The notes under the pieces are model-generated. The model was not told the origin of the DNA. It ran no database searches and was given only the letters and a program-made list of their open reading frames with translations. DNA of 64,000 nucleotides from Oxalobacteraceae bacterium (GTDB taxonomy: Bacteria > Pseudomonadota > Gammaproteobacteria > Burkholderiales > Burkholderiaceae_D): positions 1 through 64,000 of the forward strand of contig JABTBR010000035.1 in NCBI GenBank assembly GCA_013284265.1, written 5' to 3'. Shown piece by piece: positions 45,306 to 54,301 of this stretch (within the stretch, counting starts at the first letter, position 1; the number at the start of each line of letters is the position of its first letter). The position numbers were made by a program, and so were the translations under genes.

Positions 45306-47957
45306 CTAGGACAAAGGTGCGCCCATCCCCTGCAGAGGTAACAAGAGATTGACCATGCCAGCCTCCTCACTGACCAGCACCGTGCCGCCGAAACGCCGCA
45401 CCAGATGCTGCACCCCGCCATTTTCCGCCAGGGCCTCGCCGGTCAGCGCCCCCGTGCCGCGGCTGCGGAAATAGTCGACCAGCTTCTGGAACAGCACATT
45501 GCCCAGGCCCTTGCCCTTCAGGTCGGAGCGCACGATGATGGCGAAATCGGCGCGCAAATTGTCCGGATCGGCCACGGCCCGCACCACGCCCAGCGTTTCG
45601 GGCTGGCCGTCGGCGCCATGATGGGTGGCGATGAAGGCCATCGCGCGGTCGTAGTCGATCTGGGTCATGCTGGCCAGCTGCTGCGGCGCCAGTTCGCGCA
45701 TGGACGAAAAGAAGCGCAGCCGCACGTCGTCCAGCGCCAGCGCGCTGAAGAAGGCCAGATGCTGGGGGGCGTCTTCCGGACGGATCGGGCGCAGCAGGAT
45801 GGTTTCGCCCTGCCAGGCCACTTCCTGCTCGAGCTCCTGCGGATAGGGGCGGATCGCCATCGCGCAGGGATGGCGCGGCGGCGCCAGCGCGATGCGCGCG
45901 TTGAGCACCGTCACGCCGGCGGCGTCGGCCAGCAGCGAATCGATGCGCAGCCCGTCCAGTTCCGGCAGGTCGGCCACCAGCTCGGCCACCTGCACCAGCG
46001 TGCGGCAGACCGCGTCGATATCGGCCGGGGCGCGCTGGCCGTAAGCGTCCAGCAGGCGCGCGACCCGGGTGCGCTCGACCATGTCGCGCGCCAGCACCAT
46101 GTTCAGCGGCGGCAGGCCGGCGCTGCGCTCGCCGCTCAGGCCAGCGGCCAGTCCGCCCTGGCCGAACACGATCACCGGACCGAACACCGCGTCCTTGTCC
46201 ACGGCAATGGCGAGCTCGCGCGCTTCCGGCCGGCGCGCCATGCGCTGCACCGTGAAGCCGGCCGGCGCCTCGCCGGGCCGCAGGCGCCGGCTGCGTTCGC
46301 GCATGGCGATGGCCGCCGCGCGCAGCATGGCCTCGTCGTCCAGGTCGAGCACCACCCCGCCCACATCGGCGCGCTGGCCCAGCGCGGCGTCGCCCAGCTT
46401 GAGCGCGACCGGATAGCCTATCCTGGCGGCGGCCGCCGCCGCCTGCTCGACATCGGCCGCCACTTCGGCCGGCGCCATCGGAATGCCATACGCGGCCAGC
46501 AGCGCCTGCACATCCATCTCGCCCAGCTCCGCGCGCCCAGCCGCCAGCGCGGCGGTGACCACCGCGCGCGCGGCCGCGCGCTCCGGCGCGCCGGGCAGCT
46601 GGGCCGGGACCTCGATCAGCAGGTCCTGGTTGCGCCGGTACTGCATGATCTGCAGGAAGCCATGCACGGCTTTTTCCGGCGTGTCGTAGGTGGGCAGGCC
46701 GGCGGCGGCGAAATGCTGGCGCGCCGCGCCCACCGCGCGTCCGCCCATCCAGCACGACAGCACGTTCTTGCTGGCCGCCTGCAGCAGCGGCGCCAGCGCC
46801 TGGGCGATTTCCAGGCTCGGCACCATGCCGGTGGGCGCGTGCAGGAACAGCAGCGCGTCGGCCTGGTCCTCCGCCAGCAGCGCTTCGAGCGCGCCCACAT
46901 AGTGTTCCACCGGCGCGTCGGCCAGCAGGTCGAGCGGATTGGCGCGCGGCGCGCCGAGCTTGCGCAGCCGTTCCAGCGTGGCCTCCGACAGCGGCGCCAG
47001 TTGCGCGCCGCCGGCCTGCAAGGCGTCGGCCGCGATCAGGCCCAGGCCGCCGCCATTGGTCATCACCGCCAGCCGTTCGCCGCGCTGGCCGCGCGCCCGC
47101 GCCAGCGTTTCCACCGCGTCGAACAGGTCTTCGGTGGAATGCACGCGCAGCATGCCGGCGCGCCGGATCGCCGCATCGAACACGGCGTCGGGATCGATGC
47201 CCCCGTCCAGCGGCGCATCGCGTCCGGCCTTGAGCACGATCACCGGCTTGCCGCGCGCGGCCAGCCGGCCGGCCGACATGAATTTGCGCGCGCCGCCGAT
47301 CTGCTCCAGGCACAGCAGGATGGCCGAGGTGTCGCGGTCGGCCGCCAGATAATCGAGCAGGTCGCCGAAATCGATGTCGGCGCCCTCGCCCATCGCGATG
47401 AAGGTGGAAAAGCCGATGCCGCGCTGGCTGGCCCAGTCCAGCACCGCCGTGCCCAGCGCGCCCGATTGCGACACGAAGGCCAGCTTGCCGGGATCGGCGG
47501 CGATGTGGGCGAAGCTGGCGTTCAGTCCCAGCGCGGGAATCAGCAGGCCCACGCTGCCGGGGCCGAGGATGCGCAGCAGATGCGGCTTGGCCGCCTGCAG
47601 CATGGCCTGGCGCACATTGCGCCCGCCGCCGGCCTTAACCTTGTCCAGCCCGGCCGTCATCACGATGGCGGCGCGGGTGCCGCGCGCGCCCAGTTCGGCG
47701 ATCACGGCGGGGATGGTGGCGGCCGGGGTGCAGATGATGGCCAGCTCGGGCGCCTCCGGCAGCGCGCTGAGCTTGTGATAGCAGCGCAGGCCGGCCAGCG
47801 TGTCGTATTTGGGATTGACCGGCCAGATCGGGCCGTGAAAGCCACCCTCGACCAGGTTGGCCAGCAGCCGGGTGCCGATGCGGTGCGCCTGCTGCGAAGC
47901 GCCGATCACGGCGACCGAACGGGGTTTGAACAAGTGTTCGAGATTGCGGATGCTCAT
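45306..47957 (-). CDS. Acyl-CoA ligase-like/GNAT fusion (Pat-type protein acetyltransferase)
   Basis: An 883-residue protein combining an ADP-forming acyl-CoA synthetase-like part with a C-terminal GNAT domain, as in Pat/PatZ lysine acetyltransferases. The CoA-binding domain starts LFKPRSVAVIGASQQ. The ligase region includes PGSVGLLIP and FVSQSGALGTA; the ATP-grasp part includes YPVALKLGD. The GNAT domain (about 735-870) has AIIVRSDLKGKGLGNVLFQK. AGGAGG lies nine bases before the ATG. The likely role is control of acetyl-CoA synthetase and other enzymes by lysine acetylation. Confidence 0.92.
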   Translation of the reverse strand: MSIRNLEHLFKPRSVAVIGASQQAHRIGTRLLANLVEGGFHGPIWPVNPKYDTLAGLRCYHKLSALPEAPELAIICTPAATIPAVIAELGARGTRAAIVMTAGLDKVKAGGGRNVRQAMLQAAKPHLLRILGPGSVGLLIPALGLNASFAHIAADPGKLAFVSQSGALGTAVLDWASQRGIGFSTFIAMGEGADIDFGDLLDYLAADRDTSAILLCLEQIGGARKFMSAGRLAARGKPVIVLKAGRDAPLDGGIDPDAVFDAAIRRAGMLRVHSTEDLFDAVETLARARGQRGERLAVMTNGGGLGLIAADALQAGGAQLAPLSEATLERLRKLGAPRANPLDLLADAPVEHYVGALEALLAEDQADALLFLHAPTGMVPSLEIAQALAPLLQAASKNVLSCWMGGRAVGAARQHFAAAGLPTYDTPEKAVHGFLQIMQYRRNQDLLIEVPAQLPGAPERAAARAVVTAALAAGRAELGEMDVQALLAAYGIPMAPAEVAADVEQAAAAAARIGYPVALKLGDAALGQRADVGGVVLDLDDEAMLRAAAIAMRERSRRLRPGEAPAGFTVQRMARRPEARELAIAVDKDAVFGPVIVFGQGGLAAGLSGERSAGLPPLNMVLARDMVERTRVARLLDAYGQRAPADIDAVCRTLVQVAELVADLPELDGLRIDSLLADAAGVTVLNARIALAPPRHPCAMAIRPYPQELEQEVAWQGETILLRPIRPEDAPQHLAFFSALALDDVRLRFFSSMRELAPQQLASMTQIDYDRAMAFIATHHGADGQPETLGVVRAVADPDNLRADFAIIVRSDLKGKGLGNVLFQKLVDYFRSRGTGALTGEALAENGGVQHLVRRFGGTVLVSEEAGMVNLLLPLQGMGAPLS

Positions 47958-48085
47958 GCCTGGGCCTCCTGGGCTGGATGGTGTGCTGATGTTCCCGGAT
48001 CGCTTGCTGGGGAAATGAATGTTGCCGGGCGCCGTAGCCAGCGCGCCCGCGTTTTCCTATCTTACCAGTGCGCTTACCAGTGCGT

Positions 48086-49075
48086 TTACCAGCGTGAGGC
48101 GTGATCCTCGGTGACGCCGGCGAGCGCCGTGACGATGCGCTTGGGCTGATCCGGCGCGCTCCTGACCCAGCCGCTGAAGGTGCCGATCGGCTGCACATAG
48201 CGGCTCGCGGCCACCACCAGGTTCTTGTTCTCGCGGCGCGCGCCTTCCGGCGTGAAGTACAGCTCCAGCAGATCGTCTTCGGTGAAGATATGCCAGGGCG
48301 CCAGCGGGTCGGACTGATCGTACACGAAATGGGCCGGACCCAGCGCGTGCACCTGCCCGTCCAGCCACAGCGCGTTCTCGCAGGCGCCGAAGTAGCCCGC
48401 CTGCAGATTGAAGCCCAGCTCCAGGTTGTGGCCGGAAGCCCAGCGCCAGGCGGTGTTGCGCGCTAGCAGGCCATTGGAATAATCGAAGCTGGCCACGCCG
48501 CCGCTCAAATCGTATTCGTCGCGCCAGGTGCGCACCGTGCCGCTCAAGGGCATGCCGGTCGATTTCTGGGTGGCGTGCACCGAACCCTTGTCGATCGGGC
48601 CGGTGGCCAGCAGCAGCGGCGCGCCGGCCGGGCCGAACCGCGCTTCGATCTCCAGATAGTCGCAGTGCAGTTCCAGCCGGTAGCAGCCGTCCGGCATGGT
48701 ATCGATGACGATGCGGCTCTTGCGGGTTTTGAAGGAGCTGGCCTCGCCCACATGGTTGGCCAGCCGCGCCGACAGGCCCGGCAAGCCGTCCTCGGAAAAA
48801 TTGGCCATCATGTCGCCGTCGCTGCGGTCGAAGGCATAGGCGAAGGCGGTGCTGGTCCAGCCCAGGTCGACGATGGCGATCGCGCAGAAGATCTTGTCGG
48901 TCGACAGCGCCACATAGTGCCAGCGCTTGTGATGGAAGCGCCGCCACAGGCGGCTGCGCGCGAACGGCGAGGCCAGCGCGCCCCAGTCGAAGTTGTCGAC
49001 CTGGCCGGCGAAGCGGCCGAAGCGCGGCGCGCCATCGGGACCCAGCAGGCTGGCCGGCGCCATGGGCAGACTCAT
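48086..49075 (-). CDS. DUF2804 family protein
   Basis: A 329-residue protein starting MSLPMAPASLLGPDG at ATG 49075, which overlaps the stop of the upstream ycaQ-like gene by four bases. Family features include RFHHKRWHYVALSTDKIF and GLLARNTAWRWASGHN with a beta-rich, lipocalin/hydroxyneurosporene-synthase-like character. DUF2804 proteins have no established function. The overlap suggests joint translation with the glycosylase gene. Confidence 0.82.
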   Translation of the reverse strand: MSLPMAPASLLGPDGAPRFGRFAGQVDNFDWGALASPFARSRLWRRFHHKRWHYVALSTDKIFCAIAIVDLGWTSTAFAYAFDRSDGDMMANFSEDGLPGLSARLANHVGEASSFKTRKSRIVIDTMPDGCYRLELHCDYLEIEARFGPAGAPLLLATGPIDKGSVHATQKSTGMPLSGTVRTWRDEYDLSGGVASFDYSNGLLARNTAWRWASGHNLELGFNLQAGYFGACENALWLDGQVHALGPAHFVYDQSDPLAPWHIFTEDDLLELYFTPEGARRENKNLVVAASRYVQPIGTFSGWVRSAPDQPKRIVTALAGVTEDHASRW

Positions 49076-50337
49076 GCGGCCTCCTGCTGCGCAGGCTGCG
49101 CCAGAGCGGCGCGCAGGGCGTCGCCAAATGCGGGCGGCTCGGCCAGCGTCACGTCCACCCGTGGGCAGCCGTGCCAGTTGGCGCTGCGCTGGATCGCGCC
49201 GGCCACGTCGCGCACCAGCCGCTCGCTGACGCGGGTCTGCTCTTCCAGCACCAGCGATTTCAGTTCGAACACGCCTTCGCGCCGGTGCGCTTTGGCGTCG
49301 ACCCGGCCCACCAGCGCGCCGCGGCGCAGGATCGGCAATGTGAAGTAGCCGTAGCGGCGTTTCTCGGCCGGGGTGTAGCATTCCAGCCGGTAGTCGAAGT
49401 CGAACAGCTCGAGCGCGCGGCGCCGGTCCCATACCACCGGATCGAAGGGCGACAGCAGCGCGCACAAGGTCGGTGCAAGCGCACCGGCGGCGGCCTGGGA
49501 CGCCAGCGCATGATATTCGGGATGGATGTACACCGGCTCGTCCCAGCCCTTTACCCAGGCGCGCAGCAGCGCGCCTTCGGCCACCAGCTGTTCCGGGTCC
49601 AGGCGCGGCGGCTTGGTGCGGAAGTAGTCGCTGATCCAGCTGGCGCGCGCCAGCCCCAGCGCCTTCACGGCCTGCAGCACCAGCGTGCGGCGGGTCTGTT
49701 CCATGGTGGGCGTGCGGCTGTCGTCCCAGCCCGGCAGCACCCGCTCGGCCAGATCGTAGATGCGCTGGAAGTTGTGGCGCCGCGCGATCATCAGCTCACC
49801 GGCGGTAAACAACACTTCCAGCGAGCGCTTTTCCGGCTTCCAGCCCCACCAGCCGCCGGACTGGCCGTCGCTGCGCTCGAAGTCGGAGGAACGGGTCGGC
49901 CCATTGCTGCGGATATGCGCCAGCACCGCGTCGACATCGGCGCGGTGCTCGCTGATCCAGCTTTCCGAATACTTCCAGCCCATCGCCGCCGGATCGGTCA
50001 TGCGGTGGCGGTACAGGCCATAGTCTTCGATCGGCACAAAGCAGGCTTCGTGCGCCCAGTATTCGAACAGGGCGCCCTGCTCCAGCAGCTGTTCCAGCCA
50101 CACTTGCGGATAATCGCCCAGGCGGCTGTGCAGCACCAGGTAGGGACTGCGCGCGACCACATGGATGGTATCGATCTGCAGCACGCCCATTTGCCGGATC
50201 GCGGCCAGCACGTCCTGCTGGCGCGCCTTGCGCCGGCGCGGCTGCAGCAGCCCTTGGGCGGCCAGGTGCAGGGCGCGCGCTGCCGCCAGGCTGAAAGTCA
50301 ATTCGGTCAAAACCGCATTCCTCTTGTTCTCGTCCAT
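49072..50337 (-). CDS. ycaQ: YcaQ/AlkX-like winged-helix DNA glycosylase
   Basis: A 421-residue protein of the HTH_42 superfamily whose E. coli member YcaQ unhooks DNA interstrand crosslinks. The catalytic QxD-type motif appears as MGVLQIDTIHVV near residue 51, with a conserved YWAHEACFVP box and FDPVVWDRRRALELFDFDY near the C terminus. Length matches the family. It is divergent from the diguanylate cyclase gene and coupled to DUF2804. Confidence 0.88.
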   Translation of the reverse strand: MDENKRNAVLTELTFSLAAARALHLAAQGLLQPRRRKARQQDVLAAIRQMGVLQIDTIHVVARSPYLVLHSRLGDYPQVWLEQLLEQGALFEYWAHEACFVPIEDYGLYRHRMTDPAAMGWKYSESWISEHRADVDAVLAHIRSNGPTRSSDFERSDGQSGGWWGWKPEKRSLEVLFTAGELMIARRHNFQRIYDLAERVLPGWDDSRTPTMEQTRRTLVLQAVKALGLARASWISDYFRTKPPRLDPEQLVAEGALLRAWVKGWDEPVYIHPEYHALASQAAAGALAPTLCALLSPFDPVVWDRRRALELFDFDYRLECYTPAEKRRYGYFTLPILRRGALVGRVDAKAHRREGVFELKSLVLEEQTRVSERLVRDVAGAIQRSANWHGCPRVDVTLAEPPAFGDALRAALAQPAQQEAA

Positions 50338-50504
50338 TCCATGGTGGCGCCGCGTACCGGGAAAAATGCCTATTCTAATAAGAAAACAGCAAGCCCTGTA
50401 TTTTTTGTGCCACCGCCGCAGCGGCGGCCCGCCTTATTTGGTCCGCGCCGGCCCCAAGTGCACCGTTTCGGGGCAGAATAGGCAGACTGCGGGACTCCCC
50501 CTCA

Positions 50505-52808
50505 ATGGATATGCAGCCACCTTTTCCCTTGAACGCCAGCGCCCAACCGTCCGTCTTGCATTCAGCCCGCCGCTTGCTGCGCCGCCTGTACCGCAAGGTA
50601 CTGCTGCCGGCTTTTGCGCTGGCGCTACTGGCCAGCATGTGGGCTGCCGCCCGCTACCAGCTGGGCCAGGAATACGACAATTCCCACCAGGAGGCGGTGC
50701 TGCACAGCCAGTCGCTGGCGCGCACGCTGGCCGAACACAGCAACCATCTGCTGCGCCAGATCGACCATGCCGGCCAGCTGTTCAGGCTCAAGTTCGAAGA
50801 AAGCGGCGGCTCCCTGCGCCTGCCCGAATTCAGCCGGCCCGGCGGCCTGCTCGACTCGGTGCTGCCTTCGCGCCAGGATCTGGCGCTGGCCCTGCTCGAT
50901 GCGAACGGGCGCATCATCGACAGCCAGGGCGGCTATTTCGATCCGGCGCTGGGCACCGGCGCCCTGTTCCAGAACCTGGCCGGCGCCGCCGCGGGAGAGC
51001 TGCGGATCGCCACGCCCGTGGTTGAACCGAACACCAAGAAATGGCAGGTGCAGATCGCGCTGCGCCTGAACCGGCCCGGCGGCGCCTTTGCCGGCGCGCT
51101 GGTGATGATGATCGATCCAGCCTCGTTCGTGCAGGACTACGACCGCCTCAACGTGGAAGAACAGGGCGCGGTGATCCTGATGAACCGCGATACCGGCCTG
51201 TCGCTGCTGCGCGTCGACGATCGCCTGCTGATCAGCGACACGCTCGACTTCCAGGCCAGCAGCGGCTCCGGCGCCGGCAGCGACGAACTACACCTGCGCC
51301 AGCCCTTCGACCAGGTCGAGCGCATCTACAGCTCGCACGATATCCCGCGCTATGCGCTGATCGCCGTGGTGGGCATCGCCCGTCACAACGCGATGGCGCG
51401 CTTCGAGCGCCTGCGCCTGCGCTACTACGGCGTGGCCGCCGTCGGTTCGGTACTGGTACTACTGTTTACCACCCTGCTGATGCAGCAGTCCAGGCGCCTG
51501 CGCCGCAGCATCCACCAGGCCAATGAAGCCCAGCGCATCCTGCGCTCGGCCATGGACGCCAGCCTGGACGCGATGTTCCAGTTCAAGGCCATCCGCGAGC
51601 ACGGCGAGATCATCGACTTCCTCGTCACCGACGTCAACGAGCGCGGCGCCCAGCTGGTTGGACGCAGCAGCGCCGAACTGCTCGACCGGCGCATCACCGA
51701 GGTGCTGCCCGAGGTCCGCGACGAGGGACATATGCAACGCTACATCGAGGTGATGCGCACCGGCCAGGCGGCGGAGGACGAATTCGAACTCGGCTTCCTG
51801 CCCGGCGGCGTGCGCTGGCTGCGCCACCAGGTGGTGCCGATCAAGGGCGGCGTGGCCGTCACCACGCGCGACATCAGCCCGCGCAAACTGGCCGAACTGG
51901 CCCTGCGCGAGAGCGAGGGCCGGCTGCGCACCATCGCCGACACCCTGCCGGCGATGGTCGCCTATATCGATGCCGATGAAGTCTACCGCTTTCACAATCT
52001 GGCCTATGAGCGCGAATTCAGCCGTGCCGGCCAGCTGGTGCTGGGCCGCACCATCCTGGAAACGGTGGGACCTGCCCGCTACGCCGGGCTGGCACCCTAT
52101 GTACAGCGGGTGCTGCGCGGCGAAACCATCACCTTCGAGGAGGAGGACAGCAGCGACGACGATGAGCGCTGCTACGAAGTGGTCTACATCCCCCAGCACG
52201 GGGGCGAGGGCGAGGGCGGCAACGTGATCGGCTTCCACGTCATGCGCCAGGACATCACCGTACAAAAGCGCGAGAAGCAGCGCCTGCTCAAGCTGTCCCA
52301 GATCGACGCCCTCACCGGCCTGACCAACCGCGCCGGCTTCCTGCAAAAGCTCCACGACAGCATGCTCGCCTGCCGCGAAAACGACTCCCTGATGGCCGTG
52401 ATGTACATGGACATCGACCATTTCAAGCCGGTCAACGACACCTATGGCCACGGCGTGGGCGACGCCCTGCTCAAGGCCTTCTCGGCGCGCCTGACCAGCA
52501 CCATGCGCGTCAGCGACACGGTGGCGCGGCTGGGCGGGGACGAGTTCACCATCATCATGGAACGCATCGCCCAGGAAAGCGACGCCGCGACGCTGGCGGC
52601 CAAGATCGTCCAGGCGATGCGGGTGCCCTTCGACCTCGACGGGACCGTCGTGTCGGTATCGGCCAGCATCGGCCTGGCTTTTTACAGCGACGAGGAGCTG
52701 TCCCCGGCCGAGCTGCTGAAACAGGCCGACACGCTGCTGTACCAGGCCAAACAGGGCGGCCGCGACACCTTCCGCGCCAGCCGGGGGCGCAAAGTGAGCA
52801 TGGTTTGA
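50505..52808 (+). CDS. Membrane diguanylate cyclase with PAS domains
   Basis: A 767-residue sensor that should make cyclic di-GMP. TM1 is near residues 33-48 (LLPAFALALLASMWAA), followed by a Cache-like periplasmic domain, TM2 near 310-328 (VAAVGSVLVLLFTTLLM), two PAS domains (about 345-590) and a GGDEF domain. The active-site GGDEF is at 677-681. An RVSD inhibitory I-site precedes it, so product feedback inhibition is expected. No EAL domain is present. It is divergent from ycaQ and 70 bp upstream of sbcD. Confidence 0.95.
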   Translation: MDMQPPFPLNASAQPSVLHSARRLLRRLYRKVLLPAFALALLASMWAAARYQLGQEYDNSHQEAVLHSQSLARTLAEHSNHLLRQIDHAGQLFRLKFEESGGSLRLPEFSRPGGLLDSVLPSRQDLALALLDANGRIIDSQGGYFDPALGTGALFQNLAGAAAGELRIATPVVEPNTKKWQVQIALRLNRPGGAFAGALVMMIDPASFVQDYDRLNVEEQGAVILMNRDTGLSLLRVDDRLLISDTLDFQASSGSGAGSDELHLRQPFDQVERIYSSHDIPRYALIAVVGIARHNAMARFERLRLRYYGVAAVGSVLVLLFTTLLMQQSRRLRRSIHQANEAQRILRSAMDASLDAMFQFKAIREHGEIIDFLVTDVNERGAQLVGRSSAELLDRRITEVLPEVRDEGHMQRYIEVMRTGQAAEDEFELGFLPGGVRWLRHQVVPIKGGVAVTTRDISPRKLAELALRESEGRLRTIADTLPAMVAYIDADEVYRFHNLAYEREFSRAGQLVLGRTILETVGPARYAGLAPYVQRVLRGETITFEEEDSSDDDERCYEVVYIPQHGGEGEGGNVIGFHVMRQDITVQKREKQRLLKLSQIDALTGLTNRAGFLQKLHDSMLACRENDSLMAVMYMDIDHFKPVNDTYGHGVGDALLKAFSARLTSTMRVSDTVARLGGDEFTIIMERIAQESDAATLAAKIVQAMRVPFDLDGTVVSVSASIGLAFYSDEELSPAELLKQADTLLYQAKQGGRDTFRASRGRKVSMV

Positions 52809-52880
52809 GCTGGATTCAGGCAGCCGACAGCGATCTTGCGCTATATTGAGCGCTTCCTGGCTGTTTCGATCCACACCTCC

Positions 52881-54275
52881 ATGCGTCTGCTGCACACTTC
52901 CGACTGGCATCTGGGCCAATCCCTCCACAATTTCGACCGCATTTACGAGCACCAGTGCTTCCTCGACTGGCTGCTCGATACCGCCGTGGCCGAACAGGCC
53001 GACGCCCTGCTGATCGCCGGCGACATCTTCGACAACGCCAATCCCGGCTCGGCCTCGCAGAAGCAGTTGTACCGGTTTTTGCAGCAGGCGCGCGCCCGGC
53101 TGCCGCAACTGAACCTGGTCGTCATCGCCGGCAACCACGACTCGCCCGGCCGGCTGGAAGCGCCCGGACCGCTGCTCGAAGCCCATGGCACCAGCGTGGT
53201 CGGCAGCGTGCAGCGCGACGAACAGGGCGATATCGACCTGGAAAAGCTGGTGCTGCCGCTGACTGGCAGCGATGGCAAGGTGCAAGCCTGGTGCCTGGCC
53301 GTCCCCTTCCTGCGCCCCGGCGACGTGCCGCGCGTGGGCGACGTGCTACGGGTCTGCGATGATAAAACCCACGGCGCAACCCTGGGGTCTGACCCAGGGT
53401 CCGGGGAGGGGCTACGCCCCGCCGATCCCCACGGGGACCGGCCCCCAGCTCTTTGCCCTGGGTTTAAAGAGGTCCACGGCACGCATGATGAAACTGCCCC
53501 CCCAGAACCGGCCGCCGATCCCTACCTCGCCGGCATCGCCCTGCTCTACCGCCAGGCCCTGACCCTGGCCCAAACCCGCCAGCAGCCCGGCCAGTCCATC
53601 ATCGCCATGGGCCACTGCCACATGGTCGACGGCCAGATGTCCAACGACTCCGAACGCCGCATCGTCATCGGCGGCACCGAAATGCTGCCGGCCGGGATCT
53701 TCGACCCCGCCATTGCCTACGCCGCGCTGGGCCATCTGCACCTGGCGCAGGCCGTCGGCCAGCAACAGCACATCCGCTACTGCGGCAGCCCGATCCCGCT
53801 GTCCTTCGCCGAAGTGGGCTACCAGCACCAGATTTTGCGCATCGACCTGGCCGACGGCAAGGCCGCCGCCATCGCAGCGATCCCCGTGCCGCGCGCCGTT
53901 GAGCTGCTGCGCGTGCCCAAGCGTCCCGCCCCGCTGCCGCAGGTGCTGGAAGAACTGGCCGCGCTCGAGTTCGCGCCGCTGCCGCCGCACGCCCAGCCCT
54001 TGCTGGAAGTACGGGTGCGGCTGGACGCCCCCGAACCCGGCCTGCGCGCCCGCATCGAAGCTGCACTGGACGGCAAGCCGGTACGGCTGGCCAAGATCGA
54101 AACCTCCAGCGCCGCGCGCACCTCCTCGCCGGACGCCGCCATCATGACGCTCGACCAGCTCGACCAGCTCAAGCCGGACGATATCTTCCGCCAGCTGTAC
54201 CAGCAAAAATTCGACAGCGAGGCGCCGCCCGAACAGCTGAGCGCCTTCGCCGAACTGATGCTCCCCGGCGCCTGA
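52881..54275 (+). CDS. sbcD: Exonuclease subunit SbcD with repeat-derived insertion
   Basis: SbcD is the Mre11-like nuclease subunit that works with SbcC on hairpins and DNA ends. The start is MRLLHTSDWHLGQ at 52881; the open frame extends 15 codons upstream. Phosphoesterase motifs TSDWHLG, AGDIFD, AGNHDSPG, GHCHMV and GHLHLAQ are intact. Residues ~162-196 (KTHGATLGSDPGSGEGL...) come from a palindromic element read in frame, between VGDVLRV and DPYLAGIALLYRQ. The catalytic motifs lie outside it, so the protein is probably active. sbcC follows after 26 bp. Confidence 0.94.
   Translation: MRLLHTSDWHLGQSLHNFDRIYEHQCFLDWLLDTAVAEQADALLIAGDIFDNANPGSASQKQLYRFLQQARARLPQLNLVVIAGNHDSPGRLEAPGPLLEAHGTSVVGSVQRDEQGDIDLEKLVLPLTGSDGKVQAWCLAVPFLRPGDVPRVGDVLRVCDDKTHGATLGSDPGSGEGLRPADPHGDRPPALCPGFKEVHGTHDETAPPEPAADPYLAGIALLYRQALTLAQTRQQPGQSIIAMGHCHMVDGQMSNDSERRIVIGGTEMLPAGIFDPAIAYAALGHLHLAQAVGQQQHIRYCGSPIPLSFAEVGYQHQILRIDLADGKAAAIAAIPVPRAVELLRVPKRPAPLPQVLEELAALEFAPLPPHAQPLLEVRVRLDAPEPGLRARIEAALDGKPVRLAKIETSSAARTSSPDAAIMTLDQLDQLKPDDIFRQLYQQKFDSEAPPEQLSAFAELMLPGA
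53364..53468 (+). repeat. Dispersed palindromic element, copy H (long form, inside sbcD)
   Basis: A 105-bp copy with arms AAAACCCACGGC and GCCCTGGGTTTAAA, inserted in frame in sbcD. It has the same orientation relative to the gene, and the same reading frame, as copy B in recO. Confidence 0.92.
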
Positions 54276-54301
54276 GCGCCACCAACGATTTCACGACAAG
54301 C

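Noticed and set aside
45405..48104. Very long plus-strand open frame (899 codons)
   Set aside because: It is an antisense shadow of the acyl-CoA ligase/GNAT gene; the His/Arg/Gln-rich product matches no family.
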